The translations under genes and the position numbers were made by a program. The notes under the pieces were generated by a model that saw only the letters and a list, made by a program, of their open reading frames with translations, was not told the DNA's origin and did no database searches. A stretch of DNA of 64,000 nucleotides from Trichopria drosophilae (Eukaryota; Arthropoda; Insecta; Hymenoptera; Diapriidae): assembly GCA_030407085.1 (NCBI GenBank), contig CM059586.1, positions 32,103,501 to 32,167,500 of the forward strand. Direction: 5' to 3'. How positions within the stretch are numbered: the stretch's first letter is position 1; each line of letters starts with the position of its first letter. Below are positions 1-10,064 of the stretch, piece after piece.

Positions 1-759
1 ATTTTTCGAAATAAATAAAAAAAAAAACAAGAAAATCATAAATGCTGCAGTGGTCGACCACCGTCTAAAAGTATTGAATTTTTTATTTATTGCTGTAAGG
101 AATCATTCTAATTCGTAATTAACCAAATTAAGTAATCCATTGTTCAGCATTTCGCAACTTTGTAACTTCGGAAAAAGTTGTTTCTATAAGAAATTAGTAC
201 TTTCTTACTAAAAATATGGGAAAACGGCGACATTTGCTATGAAATGGGGCTATGCGTATATCAGTTAAAATTGTCAAATACAACAATTATGTAGTGGCCA
301 CTAGTACCACGTGTGATATAATACCAATTACGTACGTGAGCATCATATGCGTTTCGTAAAAATTACTGACGAATAAAAATTTTAAATTTATATCAAAAAC
401 TAAAATGTTTTGCCGGCTACTGGGACCGGCCTACATTACCTTCACTTACCCTAATAATATGATTTATATGAGTACTGTTAAACATTAGTAATAATTTTTC
501 ATTAAAATACTTTTTTTATCATTTATATACAATTGTATACAGACAAAAATGCTATACAATTGTATATATTTATATATAAATATTTTATGCAATTGTATAG
601 AATTGTATGTAACTCATTCTCACCCATGATGTTATGAAGTTTCTTAGAGAGAACACAATGAAACAAAAGTTAAAATTTGGAGCAAGCTCAGAATCAGTAA
701 CTCGAACAATTTAGTACGTTCCAATTCATATCATTTGAAACGACGAGACCATTGACCCA
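1..759. other. AT-rich intergenic DNA, no gene seen
   Basis: No convincing open frame, splice pattern or RNA gene is visible. The stretch is AT-rich with short homopolymers. The only structure noted is the ACAATTGT cluster listed separately. Confidence 0.5.
528..612. repeat. Cluster of CAATTGTAT palindromes
   Basis: The motif 'ATACAATTGTAT' or a close variant occurs about four times within 85 bases, separated by AT-rich spacers. Each copy is itself palindromic. It could be a degraded inverted-repeat terminus or simple AT expansion. No function is inferred. Confidence 0.5.
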
Positions 760-769
760 ATAATCGAAA

Positions 770-1062
770 AAAAAATCAATTACTTCGACCCAGACCATAG
801 GTCTGGCGAAGTATTGAATTTGGTCAGTTCCCGCCAAAAAATTACCCTATAGTTTTTCATCAAATGTCGACATTTCAGACCCTAAGGAACCCAAAGCAAC
901 AATTAAAAAATTGGTGTCCGTTAGGTTGTACGTCCGTCCGTTCGTCCGTCCGTCCGTCCGTGGGCAAAATTTTGTATACGCGATATCTCGCGACTGGCAG
1001 GACGAATTTAAAAAGTCCAAACGGATTTGGGTTTCTCTTGGCCAAACTTAGATCTGATTAGT
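770..1062. repeat. Dispersed repeat with a (CGTC)n microsatellite
   Basis: A run of CGTC/CGTT tetranucleotides lies at about 928-960, followed by a more GC-balanced stretch with 'CGATATCTCGCGACTGGCAG'. A short hairpin, 'AGACC..GGTCT', sits at about 791-805. Tetranucleotide runs next to such a block are common in arthropod interspersed repeats, which is the basis of this call. The 65-codon open frame across it is not credible as a gene. Confidence 0.45.
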
Positions 1063-1455
1063 TTTTGGAGATAATGCATACTAGATTATGGGGTTATACA
1101 AAAAAAGGATAGGTTTAACAAAAAAACGCTAAAAAAACACGTTTTTTTCCATTTTTTAACAAAAAATACAAATCGTACAAAAAAATGTTTCAAACAAAAA
1201 ATATAGAACATCGAATTGTCTACAAAAAAGGTTTTATTCATTTCTTCGTAAAATCAACGATAATGCCGTAAAAAACGGAAACCGAAGTATCCCACATATA
1301 AAAAAATTGATTTCCTGCAACCCGACCTGTCAAAAACTCGACTAAACCGCGTTTTTTTAAGCATCAGTGTGAACAAGACGTGCTCATTTATCAGTGCTTC
1401 GGCTGATCTGCGGTCGGGGTCGAAGTTTTGAAAATGCTCATTTTCAATTTTAATA

Positions 1456-1897
1456 TAGGGTGAATATGCCAATGAATGGACGATTTTCTACATATTTCTA
1501 TTTCTTATGAATGTATGATGCACAACATGCAACAAAATACATATTTTTATGTTCTTTGAACATTCAAAACAATATTTACAGTACTATTGATCTTCCAGTG
1601 TTTATTATTTTGTAAAATCAAAGCAAAGTTTTAAAGCCATCCAAAACTGGTACTGAAAACGTCCCATTTGATTTAACCCGTCTATTCATTGGGGTTTAGC
1701 GGATTTTTTTACAAACGTATGAAGACGAGGTTAATAATTAAATAAAATCAAAGGTTGAACTACACGGTCATAAAGAGCAGAGTCTAACGATTCTAATGGT
1801 GGTATCATAATTAAATTTTCATAAAAGAATTCAAAAGTTACAATCGATCAAAGTGTGAAAAATGCTTAACCGTCCATTCATTGGCATATTCACCCTA
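1456..1897. mobile_element. TA-flanked MITE (mariner-like)
   Basis: The left end 'TAGGGTGAATATGCCAATGA' (from 1456) is repeated in inverted orientation at 1871-1897, giving 27-bp terminal inverted repeats. TA dinucleotides at 1456-1457 and 1896-1897 fit a TA target duplication around a 438-bp element (1458-1895). There is no transposase frame, so it is non-autonomous. Assignment to Tc1/mariner rests only on the TA duplication. Confidence 0.75.
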
Positions 1898-2604
1898 TTT
1901 AAGGAACAAGATATTGTTACAATATATGTATAGAAACTACTCGAACCTAACGATGCTAGAACTACCCTCTGCCGCCTTCTTTCCTGGCAGTCTTAAAATG
2001 GGAATATTCCCGGAAGCATCAGCCTTTCGTCAGGGAACTGCAATACGAATGTAGCCAAAATTGTGGGCACCCGGGTCGAAGGCATCTAGTTTCTCAGTTG
2101 AAACTTTAATATTTTTAAATGGAGCCATGTAAAGCTTTGTTTATTTTTAAAAACTTTGAGTAGCATAAAATATAGTAAACAATTGTCAAAAATAAAAAAT
2201 GCCGATATTCTATATGGTAATGCACACTTTCAATTATAGCTGTAAAAATTCATTAGCTGCTTCAGAATCATATTTAAAAACTTTTGAGAATAAAAATAAT
2301 AAAAGTTTTAGATTACTAAAAATTAAGTAAATTTTTATTGAACTTATCAGGGAATTTACCGTTAATTTTTGTATTATGTGTATGTAGAAGTATTGATATT
2401 AAAAATTGAAAGCGAAGATAAACTTAATTGTACTAATTGTTTACATTTATTTTAAACCGGTATATTATTAATTTCAGAGTATTTTACTTATTTATAATGA
2501 TTGTTTATATATATATATATTCTTGTACTGTTTAAAATTAATTGCAAGTGTAAAGAAATAGAGTAATTTTTACATTTTTAAATTCATTTTATCTAAATTA
2601 AAGG
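1898..2604. other. Intergenic DNA, no gene seen
   Basis: No gene is visible. About 1940-2110 is noticeably more GC-balanced than its surroundings, but no credible frame or splice sites were found. The rest is AT-rich, with a short (TA)n run near 2508-2520. Confidence 0.4.
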
Positions 2605-3962
2605 AAAGAGCCTCTGTAAAATATGTCCCTTTTTCGTACCTCGAATATTGAAACTTTTTTTATGCCAATTGGTTACATATGATGACCCAATAATCCCTGC
2701 AAAATTTCAAAATGAGCATATGCTCTGTTTCGGAAATATGAGGGATCAAAGTTGACCATGTCCAATAAAAAATGTACATCAATTTCACATTTATACTCGA
2801 ATAATAATATTAAAAAAAAATCAGACAATATGGTTCTTTACAGATTTTTGGCTGCTGATTACGAATCTGAAGTCAGATTTTCAATATTTAAAATGGCTGA
2901 TCCAATATGGCGGACGACTTTTTTGAAAATCGATCTAATTAGCGTAAAAATTATTACTCGGGGTTTTTTGGGGTCACTGATTACGAATCTGAAGTCAGAT
3001 TTAAAAAAAATTTTAATAAAGGCAAGATGTAACAATCCAACCAACAAAGGCAAGATGCAATACTCCAACCAAGGCAAGATGTAATAATCCAACCGGCAAA
3101 GGTAAGATCGTATAATCCAACCAACAAAGGCAAGATGTAATAATCCAACCGGCAAATGTTAGGTAGTATAATCCAACTAACCAATCAACAAAGGTAAGAT
3201 GTAATAATCCAACCGGCCAAGGTAAAAGCGTATAATCCAACCAACAAAGGCAAGATGTAATAATCCAACTAACAAAGGTAAGATGTTATCCAGTTTCATT
3301 AGTCTTCTGTTTGCATTGGTTGTGGAGGTATAGTTATAGATACGTCACATATTCCAGGGTTAGGTATATTTATTTCATGATATTGTCCGTATCCAAGAAA
3401 CCAAATAATTGTTTAGTGCCTTTTCGACATCAATTTAACGTTAGATTCCACTTCATCGACTACAAAAACCTTAAACTGACTAGTTTCAAGCGAATTGCAT
3501 TAAATGTTTCCAAAGTCATCCGTTATATTGGACCTGCCGTTTTGAATTTTGAAAAACTAACATCCGATTCATAATCAGTGAACCCGAAAACCCCCGATTA
3601 ACATTTTTTGGACAAATTGGATCGATTTTCAGAAAAGTTGTCCGCCATATTGGATCAGCCACTTTGAATTGTTAAAATCTGACTTCAGATTCGTAATCAG
3701 CAGCCAAAAATCTGTAAAGAACCATATCGTCTGATTTTTTCTTAATTTTATTATTCGAGTATAAATGTGAAATTGATATACATTTTTTATTGGACATGGT
3801 CAACTTTGATCCCTCATATTTCCGAAACGGGGCATATGCTCATTTTGAAATTTTGCAGGGATTATTGGGTCATCATATGTAACCAATTGGCATAAAAAAA
3901 GTTTCAATATTCGAGGTACGAAAAAGGGGCATTTTTTGCATGGGGCTTACAGGAGGCTCTTT
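2605..3962. mobile_element. 1.36 kb long-inverted-repeat (foldback) element
   Basis: The first ~395 bases (2605-3000) are repeated in inverted orientation at about 3549-3962. The ends are 'AAAGAGCCTCTGTAA' and its imperfect complement 'TTACAGGAGGCTCTTT'. Inside both arms lies a block of the form 'GATTACGAATCTGAAGTCAG' next to 'AATATGGCGGACGAC', a family recurring near 57-58.5 kb and 61.5-62.2 kb. The loop holds a 28-bp minisatellite. No transposase frame is present, and no clear target-site duplication was seen. Confidence 0.8.
3020..3290. repeat. 28-bp minisatellite in the loop of the foldback
   Basis: About nine tandem units follow 'GGCAAGATGTAATAATCCAA' plus 'CCAACAAA' or 'CCGGCAAA', some shortened or rearranged. 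Several apparent minus-strand frames of 67-98 codons arise only from this periodicity and are not genes. Confidence 0.85.
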
Positions 3963-4984
3963 GACATTACACTACAATGTAATATGTGTGTGTAAATAAA
4001 TAAACTATAAAATAAAATATTAATATTTTAAAGGAATGTAGGTATTAACTTATTGTAAATGATTTCAAATATGATTAATTGATACTCAATGTCATACAAG
4101 ACTATTGTTTTCCATCTGAAATGCATAAAAAATGTATATACTACTACTTGGCGTATGTAATTGTATCTATAAGTATGTATAATTGTTTATTTATTTATTT
4201 ATAAATTAATGGCATTTACATAGGCATGTAAATAGGCATTACATAAAATTATACACTACAAATTATTATACGCAGATAAACAATAAAGTGTCGTTGACAC
4301 ATATATTCGTCCAAACTACAGTGTTTCCATATGAGAAAAGAAAAACTGTTTCTCAGGAGGGTTAATTATGCGAGTTAGTATAGATAGAAAAGTAAAATAA
4401 ATACCAGTTGATTTTTGTTTCCTGATATTTGTATTTTCGACAGATTTTCTGCCACTATGATATATGTATTTAATGTAACAGGTTTTATCATTTTTATATC
4501 ATATATATATAATTTATGTATCATTTATATATCAACATAGACATTGTAAGGAACTTGTATTTTTATACTATAATTAGGATTTATATTTATATGTTCATGT
4601 TCCTTCATTCTCTTGTCTGCACGTGCATATGTCAATTGTCGGGTTTTCAAGCAGTCAAGTTAGTCTATGCATAACCATTGAAAAGTAAACACGCCAATAA
4701 ATATCATATTAGTTTAATTAAATACTTCAATATAGTATTTTTTATCAGATAAAAAAATTGTTTATTAAGAAATGTGTTTCACTATAAAACAGAATTATAC
4801 ATAAAATATTCTTTTACAAAGAACCACACAAATAAATATGTTCCTTACCTACTTACATATTTTATGTACAATTCTTTGTGTTTTATAGTTTAACATTTAT
4901 CTTTATAAACTATTTTTTATATTTTTTATATTTTTTATATTTATTATTATAAAAATAAGTATTAAAACCAAGTTTTTAATTATT
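3963..4984. other. Intergenic DNA, no gene seen
   Basis: AT-rich with no convincing coding frame. It contains the possible LINE tail listed separately and a short triplicated 'TTTTTTATATT' near 4912-4940. Confidence 0.4.
4190..4262 (-). mobile_element. Possible 3' tail of a Jockey-type LINE
   Basis: Read on the minus strand, this segment ends in alternating 'TAATGCCTATTTACATGCCT' type sequence and then an AT-rich tail. It resembles the 3' end of the decayed reverse-transcriptase element at 11690-12785 ('TATTACATGCCTGTTTATGC'). It is short, so the call is tentative. Confidence 0.3.
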
Positions 4985-5025
4985 GACTCCTGAAGAGGGA
5001 CCCGAGAGGTCCGAAACGTTGAGTC
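4985..5025 (+). ncRNA. Hammerhead-ribozyme-like motif (Penelope-type)
   Basis: The order of parts matches a type I hammerhead with a minimal stem III. Stem I is GACTC (4985-4989) with GAGTC (5021-5025). The box CTGAAGA (4990-4996) fits CUGANGA. Stem II is GGACC (4998-5002) with GGTCC (5008-5012). The GAAA box is at 5013-5016, followed by palindromic ACGT (stem III, 5016-5019) and T5020 at the cleavage position. One extra G (4997) lies next to stem II. Penelope-like elements are known to carry such motifs with very short stem III. A relative lies beside a Penelope remnant at 17.8 kb. Activity is not shown. Confidence 0.55.
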
Positions 5026-5640
5026 TTTTAAAGTTAATTTTAATTTTTTGTATAAATCTTTTAAAGAGTTTTAAGTTTTATTTTTTTTTGTAGGTTTTCA
5101 ATTTTAAATAAAGTCTTAATTTTTTAAAAAGTGATAGTGTCTTTAAATTCACGAAGAAGGAAGAAAGAAGAAATTTTTAATTTTTTTTTTTTTCAAGTGA
5201 TAGACAGAGCCCATAAAATTTATAACTATTAAAACCAATTAAAAAAAATTAGTGTTGACGATGTCGGTGGCGCTGTCAAAATGTTAAAGTGTCAACTGGT
5301 GTTTATTTAACTACTCCATCTATACTAACTCTGATAATCGAACTTGTCACATTTTAATTATTTGAAAATCACTGTGTAATAAATTCTAAAACATAATGTT
5401 GAACTGCTATTGGTTTAATTTTTGTTGTTTCTATACTATTGGAAATTTGTAAAAACAAAATATAGATTTGATAAAGTTTTAATTTTCGACCGATTTATAA
5501 ATTAATATATTCAAATAGTTTTGGTATTTTTCGGTCACATAAAGAATAAAACTTAAAAAGGCTCGAGTTTAATAAAAATTAGAAGAAAAAAAAACAAGGG
5601 TCAATAATTTGGAGGGTTATGTACTAAATAATAAATAAAT
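5026..5640. repeat. Repeat-derived sequence around hammerhead-like motifs
   Basis: From about 5490 this stretch resembles 42745-42930: both contain 'TAGTTTTGGT', 'TCGGTCA' and 'CAATAATTTGGAGG' or close variants in the same order. This points to a dispersed family, probably terminal repeats of Penelope-like elements given the motifs on both sides. No coding frame is visible. Confidence 0.4.
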
Positions 5641-5645
5641 AATTA

Positions 5646-5680
5646 GCAACATTTCGACTCTGATACGAGTCCTCCTCAAA
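5646..5680 (-). ncRNA. Diverged hammerhead-like motif
   Basis: On the minus strand it reads TTGAGGA, then GACTC, a six-base loop, GAGTC, then GAAAT. That is the CUGANGA box with C3 changed to T, a perfect five-pair stem II with the same extra G as the copy at 4985, and the GAAA box. The changed C3 and a weak stem I suggest an inactive relic. Confidence 0.35.
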
Positions 5681-5850
5681 GCTATCGTTACACAAAGAAC
5701 TCGTAGCAACTGTCACAATCTTCTTCACTGTATGAAAATAAATACCAAAATTATTTTTTTGCTTCGATCATATAAAAGTTAAATTTCATTGGGAATTTCC
5801 TTGTTTTAAGTATAAATTGTTTCGAAGCAAATAATCAGAGCATTCAACTC

Positions 5851-5930
5851 AATCGAATCGTATCCCAATCATTGCCGAACTACGATCTCAATACAATGCA
5901 GATAGGACATGATTGGGATACGATTCAAAT
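5851..5930. repeat. Short hairpin
   Basis: 'CGAATCGTATCCCAATCAT' (5854-5872) is repeated inverted as 'ATGATTGGGATACGATTC' (5909-5926), with about 36 bases between. It may be a small foldback element. Confidence 0.6.
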
Positions 5931-6805
5931 ATGATTCGATGTTCGAAGTGGTATTTGACAAGATTGTTGTTTTTATGGGTTCTTTGTATATACACTACAC
6001 GATTTTTCTATCAGGACCACAGATTAAAGGAATTTCTTTCGAAACAAAGGATATTTGGTATCAAAGTGGTACGTCTTGTTAAAAAAGAGTAAACATTTAA
6101 TTGTTACTATTGAATTTTCTTGTTTGCAATTTTTGCCCTGCGAAAAATTTTAAGTAGGATTCTCATGAGAATCACATGAGAATTTGAAACAAGTACCTTG
6201 TAAATTTTATATAAATGTCGTATAGTACTCGCACTATGTTACGGAAACACTATTGGACAATATTTGCGATTTGTATGAAAATTGACCTATTTGTGATGAG
6301 ATTTTTATGTAATTTCCATAAAATTTAAACTCAAAACATTCATGATGCTCATAAAACTATCTATTAAATTATTTTCTTTCATGTAATAAAACTTTACATA
6401 TTCCGTACGATACTTGTATGACTAATAGATGTATATAACGTATATTTACGACAACTATAAGACACTTGTTTCAATTTCAAGGTATCCAGTAAATTTTAGA
6501 ACAATATTTGAAAATCTTGGATTTTTGAATTTAATACAGCAAATATGTACAACAAATTTACGTTTACAAAAAATGTAATCAATCTATTCCTTTAAATATA
6601 AAAACTATTTCATATTTCGCAAAAAAAAGGAAACTTGTGAATAACACGAGTTTCTCCACGTCCCGCTGTTACAAAATTATGACTGTGCATGTATGTAACA
6701 TGTTACATCATGTGCGGAGAATTTAAAAAACAAGCATGTGACGTCATAAGGAAATCTTGTTTTGTAGGATCAGGAAGGACTTCTTAGAACTCTATAATCC
6801 CTGGT
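5931..6805. other. Intergenic DNA upstream of lolal, no gene seen
   Basis: AT-rich with no credible frame. A few bases such as 'CATGTAACATGTTACATCATG' near 6690-6712 form short palindromes. No other feature was found. Confidence 0.4.
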
Positions 6806-6970
6806 CGTAGATTCGCCATCTTAAGTAACTCTGGTGGCGAAAAATGGAACTACCAATATTTGTTTCGCGTATGTACAGTACACACACGAAGTTTTCATTA
6901 TTGTGTGATGTACGTGAGTAGTTCCATTTGTTGCCACCAGAGTAAACTAACATGGCGAATTGTTTTTACG
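6806..6970. repeat. Inverted repeat just upstream of lolal, with YY1/Pho-like cores
   Basis: The left arm (6806-6853) holds 'ATTCGCCAT', 'ACTCTGGTGGC' and 'AATGGAACTAC'. The right arm (6918-6970) holds the same three blocks inverted and in reverse order. Each arm therefore carries a GCCAT core of the YY1/Pleiohomeotic type and a 'GCCACCAGAG' block. It may be a small MITE or a symmetric regulatory element about 180 bp upstream of the inferred leader exon. Confidence 0.65.
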
Positions 6971-7025
6971 ACTTGTTACGACTTTCGTGACGTGTCATCC
7001 GGCTTGCGCACTCCCACGCCTTGTT

Positions 7026-7133
7026 ATTGGCCAATTCTGTTGATCCCGTTAATAAAAACCAAACCGGCCTGTAAGATCGCTTTCAAAACACATAACCGGA
7101 GGACGTGAGAGAAAGAAAGAGAAAGAGCGAGAG
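7026..7133 (+). promoter_or_regulatory. lolal: Probable lolal promoter: palindromic CCAAT box and GAGA tract
   Basis: A perfect ATTGGCCAAT palindrome at 7026-7035 is followed by a GAGA-rich tract at 7107-7133. The surroundings (about 6980-7560) are clearly more GC-rich than flanking DNA, as expected around an insect promoter. No TATA box was found. The assignment to lolal rests on orientation, the donor at 7348 and the absence of another nearby gene. Confidence 0.5.
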
Positions 7134-7347
7134 TCGACGGTCGAAGACGTACGAAGAGTGCCGAGCTCGAACGAATTTCCTCGCTGTGATATTAGCCACA
7201 ACAAAAAATTAGTACCACAAGTACCACAACTTCGTAACCCGTAACGCGGCAAAGGGTTTTCACCAGTATTAAGTCTTCTGCTAACTTGGTCGCTGCCTGT
7301 ACAGTGTTTCAGGCAAAGGAATTCCCGCGGCTTCGTTCTCGGGCAAA
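7134..7347 (+). other. lolal: Probable non-coding first exon (5' UTR) of lolal
   Basis: A consensus donor, AAA|GTAAGT, ends this GC-rich block at 7347. The next good acceptor on the same strand that leads into the lolal start codon is the polypyrimidine-rich 'TTTTCTGTATATTTTCAG' ending at 12960. The implied intron is 7348-12960. The 5' end is a guess placed after the GAGA tract, and no transcript data were available. The open frames over this stretch on both strands lack good starts and look accidental. Confidence 0.45.
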
Positions 7348-8667
7348 GTAAGTTGAAAGCGTTTCTCTTAAACCCCCGGAAAAGCTTTTTGGTCGCTTTG
7401 CTTTTTTTGGGGTCTTTCCCGTCTTTCGAGTCGCTACGATGCACGCGCATCGTGAAAGATGCCAATTACGTTCCCGGCCAAGGATGCGGAAGCAGATGCG
7501 TCGGGAATCTCGCGATTACAGTTACCGACCTCGATCCTCTCAAAGACCTGTCTCTTTTCATCCTTTTAGAGCAAAGCTGCTATGAGATAACCTATAAATT
7601 TCTAGCTTCACACGCCGTTTCGTTCTCGCTCTTTTCCTTCTTCCTCTCTCCCGAACTAATACCATTACTCTATCTCCCTCTACCATCTCCCGCTACTTCG
7701 TATGCAATTCCTTATTTAAAATTTAAACTATCGATTCTGCACCTTCGTTAGCTTCCCGTCATTAATTTAGTCATTCCCAATCTTCCCCGGCACTCCCTGG
7801 TCTTCATACTAATGTACATAAATTAGTACGTTTGTTTATATTTCAAAAACATTCGCAAATCTACAATAATTTCAAATTGTGATTGTTTTTGTTGTATTTT
7901 AGGAAATTGCGTGTTTACTTAGTGACATTAGTTTGGATTTAAATTCTCTTTCATTTTTACTCGTAGATAACAGTTTGGAAACAATCGCAAATGACTTACA
8001 AAATTTTCGTAACAAGAATTGATCACTTTAAACTATTTAAACTATCGATTATAAACCTTCGTTAGTATCCCTGTCATTAATTTAGTCATTCCGAATCTTC
8101 CCTGGTATTCCGTAGTCTTCATACAAATGTACATAGTTTAGTACGTTTGTTTATAATTCAAAAACACTCGAAATTCTTCAATAATTTCAAGTTATTTGTC
8201 ATTGTTTTTGTTGTATTTTAGGAAATTATGCGTAGACATTAATTTGGATTTAAATTCTCTTTCATTTTTACTAATAGATAACAGTTTGGAAACAATCGCA
8301 AATAATTTTTGTAACACGAATTGATCAGATTAACCTATTTAAACTATCGAATATGCACCTTCGTTAGCTTCTCGTCATTAATTTAATCATTCCGAATCTT
8401 CCCCGGCTCTCCCTGGTCTTCATCCAATTGTATATAAATTAGTATGTTTGTTTATATTTCAAAAACATACAAAATTCTGCAATAATTTCAAATTATTTGT
8501 CATTGGTTTTGTTGTATTTTAGGAATGTATGTGTTGACATTAATTTGTATTTAAATTTCTCTTTCATTTTTACTAATTGATAACACTTTGGAAACAATCG
8601 CAAATGACTTTTATAACAAGAATTGATCTGATTAAACTATTTAAACTGATGAATGTGCACCTTTGTT

Positions 8668-9190
8668 ACACTGCAAAAAAATGGAAATGAACTTTACAAT
8701 TCTGATTTGCCACCTTCAACATTGTAAATTTCCTATGGGAAATTGGGAATTTCCTATGTAGATAGATAGATAATTTATTAACCCTTATATGAAAATACAA
8801 AAACCACAGAAGTAAAAAATAAATACTAAAAGTATAAAAATGAATGAATGTATGATAAATGTTCGAACGAAAAAATGTTCGACCAATGTAATTTAGACTT
8901 TTGACTCGTGTAAAATATACGATCGAACATTTTTTCGTTCGAACATTTGTCATACATCCAAATGAATACCAAAAGGAATTTCCTATGTGAGGTTAGGAAT
9001 TTTACGTTTTGTAAATACCCTATGTTGAAAGTGGCAAAATTACAATGCGACGCATTTTCCCAACGTTGTTCATGGGTAAAAATCGAGCCCACTCTGTACA
9101 CTATAAAAAATCCTGATGAATTTTACAATCGCACTGTAATTTCCTTGGAAAAAAGTTGGTAATATTAGTAACAATGTATGTATTTTCCCA
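8668..9190. mobile_element. Foldback element inserted in the fourth tandem unit
   Basis: It interrupts the ~300-bp unit after 'CCTTTGTTA'. It contains an inverted pair at 8851-8882 and 8923-8954 (32 bases, one mismatch, each with 'GTTCGAACGAAAAAATGTTC' or its complement). It also has a looser outer pair: 'GCCACCTTCAACAT' near 8710 against 'ATGTTGAAAGTGGC' near 9022. Related 'TGTAAATTTAC' blocks occur at 10.6-11.6 and 14.6 kb. A (TAGA)n stretch and AT-rich tail near 8760-8825 may be a nested fragment. The outer ends are approximate. Confidence 0.6.
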
Positions 9191-9636
9191 AAAAACAAGA
9201 TGTTATTATTTTAGTTGTATTTTAGGAAATTATGTGTTTACTTAGTGACATTAATTTGGATTTAAATTCTTATTGATTTTCACTCTTAGATAATAATTTG
9301 GAAACGATCGCAAATTACGTTTTTGTAACAAGAATTGGTCAGATTCAACTTTTTAAACTGTTGAATGTGAACCTTTGTTAGCTTCCCATCATTAATTTAG
9401 TCATTCCGAATCTTCCCTGGCATCCCTGGTCTTCATCCAAATATACGTAAATTATTACGTTTGTTTATATTTAAAAAACATACAAAACTCTTCAATAATT
9501 TCAAATTGTGATTGTTTTTGTTGTATTTTAAGACATTATGTGTTTACTTAATGACATTAGTTTATATTTAAATTCTCTTTCATTTTTATTCGTAAATAAC
9601 AACATTTTTGTAACAAAATTGATCAGATTAAGCTAT

Positions 9637-10064
9637 TTAAGGAGGTTGGTATGGTTAAGAATTAACAAACAGATTCTGATGAAAAAATTACAAAACGTTA
9701 ATATGAATATAAAATGAATTCCCTGAAAATGTTGAATCTTTTGGATATTTGAGTGTTGAGAAACTATGAAAAACATTTTGTACCTATTAACATGGTGTCT
9801 TATGTAAAATGACATTTTTCAAGTCTTTATATAACAGATCTGCTTAAAATTAATATCGATTAAAGAAAAATATATAATAAATGTTTGATAGAAAGAATTA
9901 GATCGATTGGATATGCTAGGTAAGAGAACTTCAATGAAATTATTCTCAAAAGTTTATTATCGTACAGGTTAGAAGCCATTATTTTACTTCCAAACGGTAC
10001 TGAACTAGTCGAAACTGGGCAAAAATTGCACTTGACTCTCTACGTACAATGTCAACCTTCTTAA
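9637..10064. mobile_element. piggyBac-type MITE with TTAA duplication
   Basis: TTAA lies at 9637-9640 and again at 10061-10064. Directly inside are 'GGAGGTTGGTAT' and, inverted, 'GAAGGTTGACAT', forming imperfect terminal repeats of a 420-bp element (9641-10060). Removing it with one TTAA restores the junction expected between tandem units five and six, so the insertion site is well defined. TTAA targeting is diagnostic of piggyBac-like elements. There is no transposase. Confidence 0.8.

Noticed and set aside
864..1061. 65-codon frame across the (CGTC)n run
   Set aside because: Repeat-derived; arginine/serine runs follow the tetranucleotide.
2859..3240. Minus-strand frames with repeated 'LDYYILPLLVGL' protein
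   Set aside because: Entirely produced by the 28-bp minisatellite in the foldback loop.
3020..3290. Possible CRISPR-like array of ~28-bp repeats
   Set aside because: The units are directly adjacent without unique spacers and lie in a eukaryotic foldback element.
7049..7465. 138-codon minus-strand frame over the lolal promoter
   Set aside because: Opposite strand to the inferred leader, low-complexity serine/arginine-rich, created by the GC-rich promoter stretch.
7353..7751. 132-codon plus-strand frame downstream of the lolal leader
   Set aside because: It begins at TTG rather than ATG, lies inside the inferred intron just after a consensus donor, runs into the tandem repeats and has no recognisable domain.
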